This document shows, piece after piece, positions 20,039 through 31,825 of a stretch of 64,000 nt of DNA (its first letter is position 1; each line of letters begins with the position of its first letter). The DNA comes from Neoarius graeffei (Eukaryota; Chordata; Actinopteri; Siluriformes; Ariidae): assembly GCF_027579695.1 (NCBI RefSeq), contig NC_083592.1, positions 32,197,461 through 32,261,460 of the forward strand, in the 5' to 3' direction. The notes beneath the pieces are model-generated. The model searched no databases. It was not told where the DNA came from and saw only the letters and a list, made by a program, of their open reading frames with translations. The translations under genes were made by a program, and so were the position numbers.

Positions 20039-21974
20039 AACAGATCCTAGCTGTTCCTGAGTACCAACCACAAAGGCATGTGGATACTGTGAACAGCTAC
20101 AAGGAAGGTTCATAGATTTCAAGAACTCTTGAGTCTAGGTGTTCTTGAGAATGTTCCTGGACTTTCAGTGCTGGTCAAAAAAAAAAAGTCCATACCTCTT
20201 GGTGAAATATGCAATACTGAACCCTACTTAAGCAACAGGAAGCAGGCAAACGTTCACAGCAGTCTTGCTTAGAGCATGTCAGCATGTCCCATCATTCTCA
20301 GCAGATCTTTTGCATTCTCTCAGTCTAAACACACAAACAAAAAAATTATGTAAAACACAGTTGGACATGGACAAGAATGTTCAACGGGGTTGTATGAGAG
20401 CAGTCTGCGAGTGGCCCCTATTTTTCCATCTGTCTTTTCCTCTAGAACTGCAGAACTAAACTGCTGACTTTACAGCCTGTGTGTGTGCATCTCAGATTTC
20501 CCTCACCTGTCACCTGGCATTATATCCTATCACAACAGCTCTCCTTGAAACAGTGTGTGAGCCTGAAGCAGTGAAGCGTGCTTATTGTCCAACCTGATCT
20601 CTCTGTTCCCAGCTCATTTTGACTGGTTTAGCAGCTGCATTCCAACAGCGCCTGGGAAAGGAGATGTACGGGTGGAAAATGATAACTCACTGCACATGTC
20701 TGTTTACAGTAAACAGACAAGAACTCTGAGATGTTCTTCATTTAAATGGCTGTTGTGGTTAATGGTCAATCATTGTTGTTGTTATTGTAACTTAACAGAC
20801 TTTTAACAGACTTAGAGTAAAACTCTTATTTGTTGTATAAATGAGCCCCACTCACTGGGAGTCCTGTGCTATGCAAACATATGCAAAACCATCAGTGATC
20901 ATTGGTGGTGGTTTAAATACTCTAAGGCCTGGGAAAGAGAATAAGAGCATTCTGCCTCAGTTCATCCCAATAATCCTAAATAAACCAAACATATGCTATA
21001 ATTATTCTGAAACCACTGTTTATAAAATACAACATATAGCTTTCACATCACTAAAGGACACATAATCTCAGCTAGAATATATTACTTATAAAAAAAATGG
21101 AAATGGACAGAGAGACAACATTATTTAGGACAGATTGTGTCTTTATGGTCCTTAAAGCAGATAAACACTACTTTAATCACTTGCCCTTGTGGTCATAGTC
21201 ATTTAAAGATACTAAATGTAGTCAGTGACAGGCTTAGGGGGCACAAGAGGTGGTGATGGACATTCAGCTGTTCTGAGCTGGGAAGGAACAGGTGAGCAAG
21301 CACATTTATTCATCAAACTTTAACAGATACACATATATTTCAGCACATTAGCTGAGTGAAATATAGTGAAGTGTAATAGGCTCCAGTAAATAGAGCAGTT
21401 TTAAAAGTATTAATGGAGTAAATAACTAATACAATTTTATAAAAAGTACTACACAAACAGTCAGTATATGTTATATATACACACAGTATATACCAGTCAA
21501 CCTTATAGGCTTCTTAATTTTTATTAATTAAAAGACACTTTATGTCTTAAAGTAATGATGAATGTTGTTTCTCTTTACTTACCGTAGCTGAGCAGTTATT
21601 AACATAATATGGATTACTACAGTTGTGGAATAGGGCTATTTACAGTATTTTTATTATTTACTATTTACTGTTTGAGTTCAAACTCATTAAGAAGGCAAGA
21701 AATTGCACTAATTAACTTTTAACGAGGCACACCTGTTAACTGAAAAACATTCCAGGTGACTACCTCATGAAACTGGTTAAGATAATGTCAGTGTGCAAAG
21801 CGTGATCAAGGTAAATGGTGGCTACTTTGAAGAATCTAAAATATGAAACATTTTGTTTTTCACACTTTTTGTTTACCACATAATTCCATATATGTTCAAT
21901 ATGTTATTTCATGTCTTCAGTATTGTTCTGCAATGTAGAAAATAGTACGTCAATATCTACACACACAGACACTG
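20039..21974. other. Unassigned
   Basis: No gene or recognisable transposon. The ORFs are short and unconvincing. Confidence 0.4.
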
Positions 21975-21984
21975 GCCCTTATAT

Positions 21985-22105
21985 CTCATCTCATCTCATC
22001 TCATCTCATTATCTGTAGCCGCTTTATCCTTCTACAGGGTCGCAGGCAAGCTGGAGCCTATCCCAGCTGACTACGGGCGAAAGGCAGGGTACACCCTGGA
22101 CAAGT
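21985..22105 (-). mobile_element. SINE 3' fragment
   Basis: Inverted SINE tail with target duplication GCCCTTATAT on both sides (21,975-21,984; 22,106-22,115). It is 5'-truncated. The right-hand duplication opens into an (AT)n run. Confidence 0.85.
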
Positions 22106-22107
22106 GC

Positions 22108-22109
<2 letters not shown>

Positions 22110-22172
<63 letters not shown>
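22110..22172. repeat. (AT)n microsatellite
   Basis: About 60 bp of pure AT between two SINEs. Confidence 0.97.
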
Positions 22173-22177
22173 GTATA

Positions 22178-22534
22178 CACGGTCGTGTAGTCGGTAGCAC
22201 TGTCGCCTCACAGCAAGAAGGTCCTAGGTTCAAGCCCAGCGGCCGGCGAGGGCCTTTCTGTGTGGAGTTTGCATGTTCTCCCTGTGTCTGCGTGGGTTTC
22301 TTCCAGGTGCTCTGGTTTCTCCCACAGTCCAAAGACATGCAGGTTAGGCTGATTGGTGGCTCTAAATTGACTGTAGGTGTGAATGATTGTTTGTCTCTAT
22401 GTGTCAGCCCTGCAATGACCTAGTGACTTGTCCAGGGTGTACCCCGCATCCCGCCCATGGTCAGCTGGGATAGGCTCCAGCTTGCCTGTGACCCTGTAGA
22501 ACAGGATAAGCGGCTACAGATAATGGATGGATGG

Positions 22535-22592
<58 letters not shown>
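22178..22592 (+). mobile_element. SINE with (GGAT)n then (CTAT)n tail
   Basis: Head CACGGTCGTGTAGTCGGTAGC with GGTTCAAGCCC B box. The body lacks a short stretch relative to other copies. The tail runs into a pure CTAT microsatellite (22,537-22,592). Confidence 0.88.
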
Positions 22593-22732
22593 AGAGAGAG
22601 AGTGAGTTTATTGTTTATTATATATTATATTGTCAGTAACATCACAGAAAATCTAAGTTCGAAGCGGCATCCAAACATGGCCACTCTAGACTACATCTCC
22701 CAAGTGCCACAGCGCCCCTCCTCTCCAGAGTA

Positions 22733-23539
22733 CAGGTAGTCATCGACTTATGACTGCGTTTGGTTACGACTGACCGGTCGTAAACCGGTCTGGTCGCAAG
22801 TCGGCCTATGTTAAATGAATGTAAGTATATTGTGATGTGCAATGATATTGTAATCATCTTAAAGTCTTATTTTATCAACATTTTCTTATTTCATTACCTT
22901 GGCTCATTAATTTGGTTTAAGTCAAACACTGCATACTACACTGTGTATAGTACAATTCGTTTATTATGTGCAAAACAAAAAATATGAAATACAGGTGTGA
23001 AAAATAGAAAACATTTTAGTTTGAAACATACCAAAATACAAATGTAAAACATAGCAAAATACAAAATTTAGTGACCGCTGGCATCACTGGTGCTTGGCTG
23101 TGGGTCGTCTACGTCATCATCTGCTGTTGCAGCGCTCGGGTTGGCAGGAGCATTTGCTCGTTTCATAAACCAGGAGCTGGGGCGGAAACTGTATGATGGA
23201 GTGCGCGAGGGAGCGCGAGAGAGACTGCGCATGTGCCTGGAGCTGGGGCAGAAACTGTATGACGGAGTGCACGAGGGAGTGCGAGAGAGACTGCGCATGT
23301 GCCTGGAGCTGGGGCGGAAACTGTATGACGGAGTGCGTGAGGGAGCGCGAGAGAGACTGCGCATGTGCCTGGAGCTGGAGCGGAAACTGTTGTACACGGC
23401 GCGAGGCGCTGCTGGGAGCTGGGGCGGAAACTGTCGTACGCTCAGCTAGCTCAGCTGGGAAACACTTGCCAGTCATAGCCAGACGGTCATAAAGTCAATC
23501 GGTCGTAAGTCGCATAGGTCGTAAATCGACGACTGCCTG
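22733..23539 (-). mobile_element. Tigger/pogo-like DNA element in the LTR
   Basis: 807 bp, TA-flanked. TIRs CAGG(T/C)AGTC(A/G)TCGA pair at both ends, with repeated GGTCGTAA motifs inside. The 3' LTR copy lacks it and shows the empty site. A minus-strand ORF ends with DDDVDDPQPSTSDASG, resembling the acidic C-terminus of pogo-type transposases. The catalytic part is gone. Confidence 0.65.
23174..23400. repeat. 66-bp tandem repeat, about 3.4 copies
   Basis: Units start GAGCTGGGGCGGAAACTGTA at 23,174, 23,240, 23,306 and (partial) 23,372. 66 bp is 22 codons. On the minus strand it encodes a Ser/Arg-rich 22-residue repeat. Confidence 0.9.
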
Positions 23540-23860
23540 TATTAGGAGAACACCTTTTTCCCCATCTTCCCAGTAATCACCCCTCTAAATAAGCTCAGCA
23601 AACACTCACTCTAGCTGTGAAGTATCATTGCCTGATCATACCAAGCCTTTTGATAATAATTCCTGACTTCCTGTGACTCTGACCTTACTTTCATTTATAT
23701 TCCGACTTTGATCTCTTGCCTGTCCTCTGATGATCTGTTTGCTAATCAACCGACCCTTGCTCAACCCTGACTACACCTTCAGTCTACCGATTTGGATTTG
23801 GCTTACAGTTTGCGATGCACCTGCTCTCCCCTGCACCTGTAAATGCCTGCACCCTGACAG

Positions 23861-23870
23861 GATACTTCAC
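23861..23870 (+). promoter_or_regulatory. Self-complementary primer binding site
   Basis: GATACTTCAC, one base after the 5' LTR, is the perfect complement of GTGAAGTATC in the same LTR (23,617-23,626). That stretch lies where the transcript should begin. This is the arrangement of self-primed Tf1/sushi-type elements. Confidence 0.7.
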
Positions 23871-23874
23871 CATC

Positions 23875-24720
23875 ATGGATGCAGCAGAGGACGCAAAGCA
23901 AACTGCTCTCAATGTGCAGGGATGATTGTTGGGAGAGCACCAACAGATTTTAAGTAAGTTGAACACCAGAATGTCACAACTAACAGCTGTTGTCTCACAG
24001 GCCCTTCTGACACACCCTGCGTCCTCCACGATTGCAGCCACGATGGTGCTCCGACCAGAGAAATACTCCAGGGAGGTTTCTGAGTGCAAGGGTTTCCTTC
24101 TCCAGTGTTTGTTATACTCCTCGACCCTCATGGGTACTACTGAGGAGCAGAAAATTGCACAATTCCTCAACCTCCTCACCGGCAAGGCTATGAAGTGGGC
24201 TAGCGCTGTTTGGGAGCATGGTGGTGAGCAAATCTCTTCCTATGATTGTTTTATTGAATTGTTCAAATTAGTTTTTGACCATCAGCCCACAGGTGTTGAA
24301 GTCAGGGAGAAACTGCTCACGATCTGGCACGGAGAGAGAAGAGTTGCTGAGTATACTCTGGAGTTCCACACACTAGCAGCAGGAAGTGGTTGGAATAAGC
24401 CAGCATTAAAGGTGATCTTCTGCCAGGGATTATGCCCAGAGGTACTCACTGAGCTGGCTTGTCATGATGAGCAACTTACTCTCAACTTACTCATTGACTT
24501 GGCCATTCGACTGGATCATCAGCTGTGAAACAGACCCTCAATTCAGCACTCTCTAGCCCTTCCACAACCTCCACAGTCCCCAATGCCAGTGGAGAGCTCC
24601 CATACTCACATGCCATGTTCAGAGAGGGAGAGGAGGTGTGGCGAGGGGTTGTGCTTCTACTGCAGGGAACATGTTCATCTTTTGGCAATGTGCCTGGTCT
24701 CACCACCTAACCCCAGAAGG
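23875..24720 (+). pseudogene. gag of chromodomain element
   Basis: Starts at ATG 23,875 (MDAAEDAKQ). An in-frame TGA at 23,923 interrupts it, then it runs to 24,528. It contains a capsid-like region (GFLLQCLLYSSTL, IAQFLNLLTGKAMKWASAVW, FKLVFDH). A frameshift leads to a zinc-knuckle-like GLCFYCREHVHLLAMC near 24,640-24,700. The Gag role is RNA packaging. Inactive because of the stop and frameshifts. Confidence 0.85.
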
Positions 24721-24959
24721 GAGGGTCTCCCTCCCAAAGAATCCAGTTCCACTAGCCTAGTGAGTTACGAACCCACTTCCACACTTCATTCTCTTAAGAT
24801 TATTGTACTGCTAAAGCTCCCAGACTCAACCCATTTTCTCTCTGCCCTCAGAGACTCAGGGGGAAGAAAGCAATTTCATCAGCCTCGAGATCATCCAGAG
24901 ATTCAACCTACCCACGGAGGAGCTCCAATGACCCATGAGTCTTAAGGCCATCGATGGTG

Positions 24960-27900
24960 GTCCCATTGGGGAGGAGCTCATCACCACTCACACCCTGCTG
25001 CTAGAAATTCAGGTTGGAGCCCTTCATGTAGAAAGCATCACCCTGCTCGTCACCCACACAGCACACCATGCCACCATTATTTTGATCTTTCCCCTGGCTC
25101 CAAATCCATGATCCTCTAATCTTCTGGCAACACAGAGAGATCTTACAATGGCCACCCTCTTGCTTTCAAGAATGTCTGCATTTCCCGCACATTACCTTGG
25201 CATCCACGTCCATAGAGAGTCCCTCACCTGGAGGTATCGAACATATCCCTGCCTGTTATCATGAACTGAGAGGTGTTCAGTAAAGGTAAAGCCAGCGATC
25301 TTCACCCTCATCGACCTTATGATTGCGCAATCGATCTCCTCCCTGGCACCACACCTCCACGTAACTGCATCTACCCTCTTTCTATCACTGAGCAAGCTGC
25401 TATGGAGGAGTATGTTCAAGAAGTGCTACAACAGGGATACATCTGTCCTTCCACATCCCTGGCCTCTACTAGTTTCTTTTTTATGGAAAAGAAAGGGGGG
25501 AGGGCTCCATCCCTGCATGGATTACAGAGGTTTAAACCAGATTATAGTCAAGTACCCATATCTGCTTCCCCTAATACCCTCAGCTCTTGAACAATTAAGG
25601 TCTGCTCAGGTATTCCGTAAGTTAGATCTTAGAAGTGCAAATAATTTGGGAAGAATTTGTGAGGGAGATGAGTGAAAGACAGCCTTTAGCACCACTTCAG
25701 GGCACTTCAAATATTGTGTAATGCCTTATGGGCTTTCTTGTGTTCCCAGTGTTTTCCAGTGTCTGATTAGTGATGTCCTTAGAGACATGCTGGGACATTA
25801 CATCATAGCCTACATAGACGATATCCTGATTTACTCCCCTGATGAAACAACTCACCTAGAACATGTTAAATCAGTGCTAACTTATCTCTTAGAGAACCAC
25901 CTGTACATCGAGGCCAAAAAATGTGAATTTCATATTATCCAGTTCTCATTCCTTGGGTACGTCATTAGTGCAGCGGGTATCAGCATGGTCAGTAGTAAGG
26001 TCTCCACAGTCACCGCCTGGCCCACACCCACTACTGTCAAGGAACTGCAGTGCTTCTTGGAGTTCACTGATTTCTACTGTTGCTTCATCAGGGGCTTCAG
26101 CATGATTGCATCACCCCTCACTGCTCTGCTTAAGAAGGGTCCAAAGTGGCTCCAGTGGAACCAAGCCACTGAGGAGGCCTTTAAACAAATTAAAACAGCT
26201 TTCACTTGTGCCTCCATTCTCAGGCACCCAGATCTGACCAGACCCTTCACAGTTGAGGTCTCTGCATCAGAAACAGGGGTGGGAGGGGTGTTATCACAAT
26301 GCTTTGAGGAGAAGCCCAAGCTATACTCCATAGCTTTTTTTTCCCCAAGAAACTTACTTCAGCAGAAAAGAACTATGATATTGGTAATCAGGAACTTCTT
26401 GCCATTAAACTGGCTCTCAAAGAGTGGAGTCATTGGCTCAAGGAGGCAACACATCCATTCACTGTACTCACCGACCATAAGAACCTTGAGTACCTGAAAA
26501 CGGCTAAGAGGCTAAATCCCCATCAGGCAACATGGGTGCTTTTCTTCACACGGTTCAGATTCTCCATTTCATATTGTCCAGGTTCCAGAAATATAAAGGC
26601 AGATGCCCTCTCCCGAATCCACACTGCTTCCAACAGCAGCCCAGAACCCACTCCCATCCTGCCACCCGAATACTTCATCCATGTGATTACATGGGAAGTG
26701 AGCAAGGAAGTAACTCAGGCCCAGCCATGTAATCCTCCTGAAGCCTGTCCTCCTGGTCTCATGTATGTACCTCCACAATTGCAAGGCAAAATCATCACCT
26801 GGACTCACACATCCCCAGCCACAGGACATCCAAGCAGTCAGTGTACCTATCAGCTCCTCTGAAACAAGTACTGGTGGGAGAACATGATCTCAGAGATCAA
26901 TGACTTTGTTTCCTCCTGCTCCACCTGCGCCCAAGCCAAGGTACCCTGGGCTCCACCAGCCGTTAAACTCTGCCCATTGCACATACCACAAAGACTCTGG
27001 TCACATATTGCCATTGATTTCATCACTGATTGACCCAAGTCACAAGGGAATACAGATATTCTAGTCATGATTGATCAATTCTCTAAAGCGCTAAAGCTCA
27101 TTCCCCTGCCTGGCCTGCCCACAGCATTCAAGACTGACAAACTTTTATTCACTCACATTTTCTGATACTATGGCCTTTCTGAGGACAATGCTAGTGACCA
27201 GGGTCCTCAATTCACATCCAGGGATTGGACCAAGTTCATGGACAAACTGGGGGTTTTGGTAAGCCTAACTCAGGGTATCACCCTCAGTCCAGTGGCCAAG
27301 TGGAATGCGCCAATCAGGAGATCGGGTGTTTCCTCAGCGTGTTCTGTATGGAGAACCAGAAAGATTGGGCGCAATAGCTTCCCTGGGCAGAATATGCCCA
27401 GAACTCTTTAAAGCACTCAGCTACCCAGTTAACACCCTTCCAATGTATCCTTGGCTACCAGTCACCTCTGTTCACTTGGGATGACTCACCTTCTCACATC
27501 CTGGCAGTTGACTCCTGGTTCAAAAGAAGCAAACAAGTATGGGAAGGGGTTCATCAGTGGTTAGAACAGGTAGCCAACAAGTATAAACAATATGCTGACA
27601 AACACAGAGGGGAAACTCCCGTATATTCACCAGGCAACCGAGTGTGGGTGTCTACAAGAGACCTACAAGATCCCAACTCATGCCAAAAGTTTCATGTCCA
27701 ATACATTGGCCCGTTCAATGTCCTCCATAGAATCAGTGAGGTATCATACAAATTAGAGCTCCCACCTCATTGCTGTATGTCACCCACATTCCCAAATCCT
27801 GCCATTGTCATGCCCAAAGCCTGCCATTCAAGGACCCCTAGCAACCAGTACTCCCACCAGCGAACCTCGATCTCCCCTAGAAGTCGAAGGAGATCCAGTA

Positions 27901-28110
27901 TATCAGATTCGCAAAATTCTCAACTTCCGTCATTGACAAAGACACTTGGAATATCTTGTGGACTGGGAGGGATATGGTCTGGAGGAATGCAACTGGGTAA
28001 ATGCGAAGGACATTTTAGATTCACTCCTCAACCAGGAGTTCCATACAGAACACCCTGACAAGCCAGCACCCAGGAGAAGAGGTTGCCCCAGAAAGGAGAT
28101 CGCTCCCAGA
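24960..28110 (+). pseudogene. pol of chromodomain element: PR, RT, RNase H, integrase, chromodomain
   Basis: RT pieces include [22 protein letters not shown] and an intact YIDD (25,811-25,822). RNase H and the tether are recognisable to about 26,620. The integrase finger is at about 26,800-26,940, with core motifs IAIDFITD and [10 protein letters not shown] chromodomain ([17 protein letters not shown]) lies at 27,946-28,000, followed by a basic tail. Several stops (for example before 26,865, 27,030 and 27,165) and frame changes make it non-functional. The chromodomain would direct integration to marked chromatin. Confidence 0.87.
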
Positions 28111-28117
28111 GTGAATA

Positions 28118-28144
28118 CCTTGGGGGTAGGGGTGGGGGGTGTTC
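28118..28144 (+). promoter_or_regulatory. Polypurine tract
   Basis: G-rich run (GGGGGTAGGGGTGGGGGG) directly upstream of the 3' LTR, the usual plus-strand primer site. Confidence 0.75.
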
Positions 28145-28581
28145 TGTCAGTAACAGTGCCAAAACTCTAAGTTCAGAGTGGCATCCAAACATGGCCACTC
28201 TGGACTGCATCTCCCAAGTGCCATAGTGCCCCTCCTCTCCAGAGTATAAGGAGTGCATCTGTTTCCCATCTTCCTAGTAATCACCCCTCTATATAAGCTC
28301 AGTAAACACTCACTCTAGTTGCGAAGTATCATTCTGTGTCCTTGTGCCTGATCCTACCAAGCCTTTTGATTATAATTCCTGATTTCCTGAGACTCTGACC
28401 TTACTTTCATTTATATTCTGACTTTGATCTCTCACCTCTCCTGTGATAATCTGTTTGCTCATCAACTGACCCTTGCTCGACCCTGACTATGCCTTCAGTC
28501 TACCAATTTGTATTTGGCTTCCAGTTTGTGACGCACCTGCTCTCCCCTGCACCTGCATCTGTAAGTGCCTGCACCCTGACA
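28145..28581 (+). repeat. 3' LTR of chromodomain element
   Basis: 437 bp, TGTCAG...CTGACA. It carries TATATAAG and, about 30 bp on, GCGAAGTATC. Confidence 0.9.
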
Positions 28582-28589
28582 AATATATC

Positions 28590-28834
28590 ATTTGTGAATG
28601 TGTCTATGTAATCAAAAGAACATCACATATTGGCTTGAAGATATGAAGTTTTTCTTCCCGTGTTGAAAAAAATTCCATTTTTCATACAAAATACATTGCA
28701 GATCTGAGTGACATATTTAAATAATATTGGCTGGCACTGAGTGGTATATCAGATATATTCCATTCAGCTATTCCAATATCATTGCTAGTTGAATGGAATG
28801 GAATATATCTTATATACCACAAAGAAAAGCCAGC

Positions 28835-28873
<39 letters not shown>

Positions 28874-29560
28874 CACATATTCAATGGAACAATTAAAGAT
28901 TTTACAAAAAGTTTATTTACAAATTGTCAGTCGCTTGCCAGTACAGAATTTTTACGTGTAATATGTATCTTATGGCATTTTCAATTCACTGCGACAGTTT
29001 ACTGTGGGTGGCACCGGCAAACAAAGAAATGTTTCTGCGCATGCACAGCAGAAAAATTTCGCTTTGAATGTTCACATCAGCTCTGACATGTGACGCCATG
29101 TTGTCTTGACAACCATACAATCTCATAAACCATATCCAACGCTCATTCTCCTTTGGGTAGCGTGACATACTACATATAGGATAAGCGATATGCTAACGAT
29201 ATTGCATGCTATCAAACCAGATGAATGAAACCCACTGGAAGGGAATAGAATGCATGTTTTTATTCCATCGAAAAAGTGTCCTGTATGCATAATAATTCCT
29301 GATATTTCACTCTGATGTCACTCCCAGTGTTTTCCCACAGACTAGATGTGCGTTGTCAACATGGTGAACTGGTTCAAAATTACAATTCTTTTGATTAACT
29401 TGCGAATTTGTTTTTTTGTGGATGTGTCCATATAATATAAAGAACATTACATGGTGGTGCGAAGATATGAAGTTTGTCTTCTCGTGTTGAAAATATTTTC
29501 ACTTGTTCATTACTCGAAGACAAACTTCATATCTTCATGCCACCGTGTAATATTCTCTCT
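28590..29560. repeat. Foldback repeat with two hairpins
   Basis: Hairpin 1 (28,729-28,833) pairs GGCTGGCACTGAGTGGTATA with its inverse. Hairpin 2 (29,442-29,555) pairs GAACATTACATGGTGGTGCG with its inverse. Bases 28,590-28,690 and 29,400-29,510 are also direct repeats of each other. (ATT)n occupies 28,835-28,871. It is probably a non-autonomous DNA element; the family is not identified. Confidence 0.6.
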
Positions 29561-29566
29561 CTCATA

Positions 29567-31164
29567 CAGCGCCCTCCACAATTATTGGCACCCCTCATTA
29601 AGATATGCTCTTAGGCTTCTAATAAATTCTTTTTTTTTTTAAATAATATAGGACAACAATGCAAAGAAAGAGAAAAATCCAACCTTTAATTCAAGTGCAT
29701 TTATTCAGTGGGAAAAAATCCCACATTAAGAAATAATTCTTTTACATGAAATCATGTGTGCCACAATTATTGGCACCCCTGATGTTAATACTTTGTACAA
29801 CTCCCTTTTGCCAACAAGACAGTACTTAATATTCTCCTATAACATTTCACAAGATGGGAAAATACAGAGAGAGGGATATTTGACCATTCCTCTTTGCACA
29901 ATCTCTCTAAATCATCCAGAGTCCTGGGACCTCTCCTATGCACTCTCCTCTTCAGCTCACCCCACAGGCTTTCAATTGGGTTGAGGTCTGGGGACTGAGA
30001 TGGCCATGGGAGGAGCTTGATTTTGTGTCTGGTGAACCATTTTTGTGTAGATTTGGCCACATGTTTAGGGTCATTAGCTTGCTGAAAGACCCAGTGACGA
30101 CCCATCTTCAGCTTTCGGGCAGAGGCCACCAGATTTTGATTTAAAATGTCCTGGTATTTCAAAGAGTCCATGATGCCATGCACCCTAACAAGTTTCCCGG
30201 GGCCTTTGGAAGAGAAACAGGCCTACAGCATCAGCGATCCTCCCTCATACTTCACAGTGGGCATGAGGTGCTTTTCCGCATACTCATGTTTTGTGATGTA
30301 TTAGAGTGTTTGTTGCCAAAAAGCTCTATCTTGGTCTCATCTGACCAAAGCACACGGTCCCAGTTGAAGTCCCAGTACCGCTTAGCGAACTCCAGATGTT
30401 TACGTTTATGCTTGTAAGTGAGAAAAGGCTTTTTCCGTGCATGCCTCCCAAACAGCTTGTTGGCATGTAGATAGTGCATGATGGTTGTTATGGAGACTTT
30501 GTGACCCCAAGATGCTACTCTTTGATGCAATTCTCTAACAGTGAGCTTTGGAGAATGTTTTACTTCTCTTACCATCCTCCTCACTGTGCGTGGTGGCAAG
30601 ATAAACTTGCATCCTCATCCAGACTTGTTTGCCACTGTCCCAGTTGTTTTAAACTTCTTGATGATTCCTCTGACTGTGGATATGGGCAGGTGTAGGCAAG
30701 TGGCTGTTTTCTTGTAGCTATTGCCTGACTTAAGAAGGACAACACACATCTGCCTTACATGAATGGTGTGTTCTCCTGTCTTTCCCATGTTGAAGAGTGG
30801 ATAAGAGAAATAGGCCTCTGTGTCACATCATATTTATACCCCAGGGAAACAGGATATGATGAATTCTAATTAAAGGTTCCTAGATACCGTACTCTGATCA
30901 ACTTTATAAACTACAGTAGAAATGACAGAAATGCTTCAATTACATTTATTTTCTATGAATTGTTATGGGTGCCAATAATTGTGGAACAGGTGATTTTATG
31001 AAAAATAATTATTTCTTAGTCAGGGATTTTTTTTTAATTCACTTGAGTTAAGGGTTACATTTTTCTACAATTTTCAGTGTGAGATTATACTTCTGCAATA
31101 AAAATTGAATTTATTTTAAGGCTTTTAACACATCTTAACCAGGGGTGCCAATAATTGTGGAGGG

Positions 31165-31166
<2 letters not shown>
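29567..31166 (-). mobile_element. Tc1-like transposon
   Basis: TA then CAGCGCCCTCCACAATTATT at the left. The inverse sequence at the right is cut off at GGGCG and replaced by (AT)n (31,167-31,232). Transposase is on the minus strand. Confidence 0.9.
29785..30788 (-). pseudogene. Tc1-like transposase, DD34E type, broken
   Basis: Starts at ATG 30,788 (MGKTGEHT) and is interrupted by a TGA after the HTH region. It then continues with the second HTH (VRRMVREVKHSPKLTVREL), the first catalytic motif [13 protein letters not shown], and, after a frameshift near 30,200-30,250, QQANDPKH (second Asp) and SPDLNPIESLWGELK (Glu). All three catalytic residues are still encoded, but in different frames. Non-functional as it stands. 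Confidence 0.88.

Positions 31167-31232
<66 letters not shown>
31167..31232. repeat. (AT)n microsatellite
   Basis: Pure AT run that replaces the terminal bases of the Tc1 element. Confidence 0.95.
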
Positions 31233-31236
<4 letters not shown>

Positions 31237-31436
31237 TTCACTACATCTACAATAATTATGTATATACACTACTGTATGTGTGTGTTATTGTAAATATAGT
31301 GAAGGATTCTAGAGAAACAGGATGTTTTTAAAAAATTGTGTGAACAGGATATTCGGATGTAATTCATTCACTTGTGATGAACAAGTGATGAAATAAAAAT
31401 AAATTAAAAAAATATTAGTAAATATAGTCCCTTGGA

Positions 31437-31811
31437 GGGCAGCACAGTGGTGTAGTGGTTAGCACTGTCGCCTCACAGCAAGAAGGTCCTGGGTTCGAGC
31501 CCAGTGGCCGACAAGGGCCTTTCTGTGTGGAGTTTGCATGTTCCCGCCGTGTCCATGTGGGTTTCCTCTGGGTGCTCCGGTTTCCCCCACAGTCCAAAAA
31601 CATGCAGGTTAGGTTAATTGGTGGCTCTAAATTGACCGTAAGTGTGAATGTGAGTGTGAATGGTTGTCTGTGTCTCTGTGTCAGCCCTGCGATGACCTGG
31701 CAACTTGTCCAGGGTGTACCCCGCCTTTCGCCCGTAGTCAGCTGGGATAGGCTCCAGCTTGCCTGCGACCCTGTAGAACAGGATAAGCGGCTAGAGATAA
31801 TGGATGGACAG
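31437..31811 (+). mobile_element. tRNA-derived SINE, full length
   Basis: GGGCAGCACAGTGGTGTAGTGG head, complete body, GATAATGGATGGA tail. Target duplication ATAGTCC(C/T)TTGGA (31,424-31,436 and 31,812-31,824). Confidence 0.92.
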
Positions 31812-31825
31812 ATAGTCCTTTGGAC

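Larger units (their letters stand above)
22631..23859 (+). repeat. 5' LTR of chromodomain element, split
   Basis: The LTR halves (22,631-22,732 and 23,540-23,859) align with 28,145-28,581. The promoter region has an AT-rich TATA-like AAATAAG (TATATAAG in the 3' copy). The stretch GTGAAGTATC at 23,617-23,626 lies about 30 bp downstream, a likely transcript start. Confidence 0.88.
22631..28581 (+). mobile_element. Chromodomain Ty3/gypsy element (sushi/chromovirus type), decayed
   Basis: LTRs start TGTCAGTAAC and end CACCCTGACA. The flanks TATAT / AATAT are a weak 5-bp duplication. The order is gag, protease region, RT, RNase H, integrase, chromodomain, normal for Ty3/gypsy. The primer site is complementary to part of its own LTR. 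Many stops and frameshifts make it inactive. The 5' LTR carries a DNA transposon. Confidence 0.9.

Noticed and set aside
23174-23400. CRISPR-like array
   Set aside because: The 66-bp units are contiguous with no spacers, and the genome is eukaryotic.
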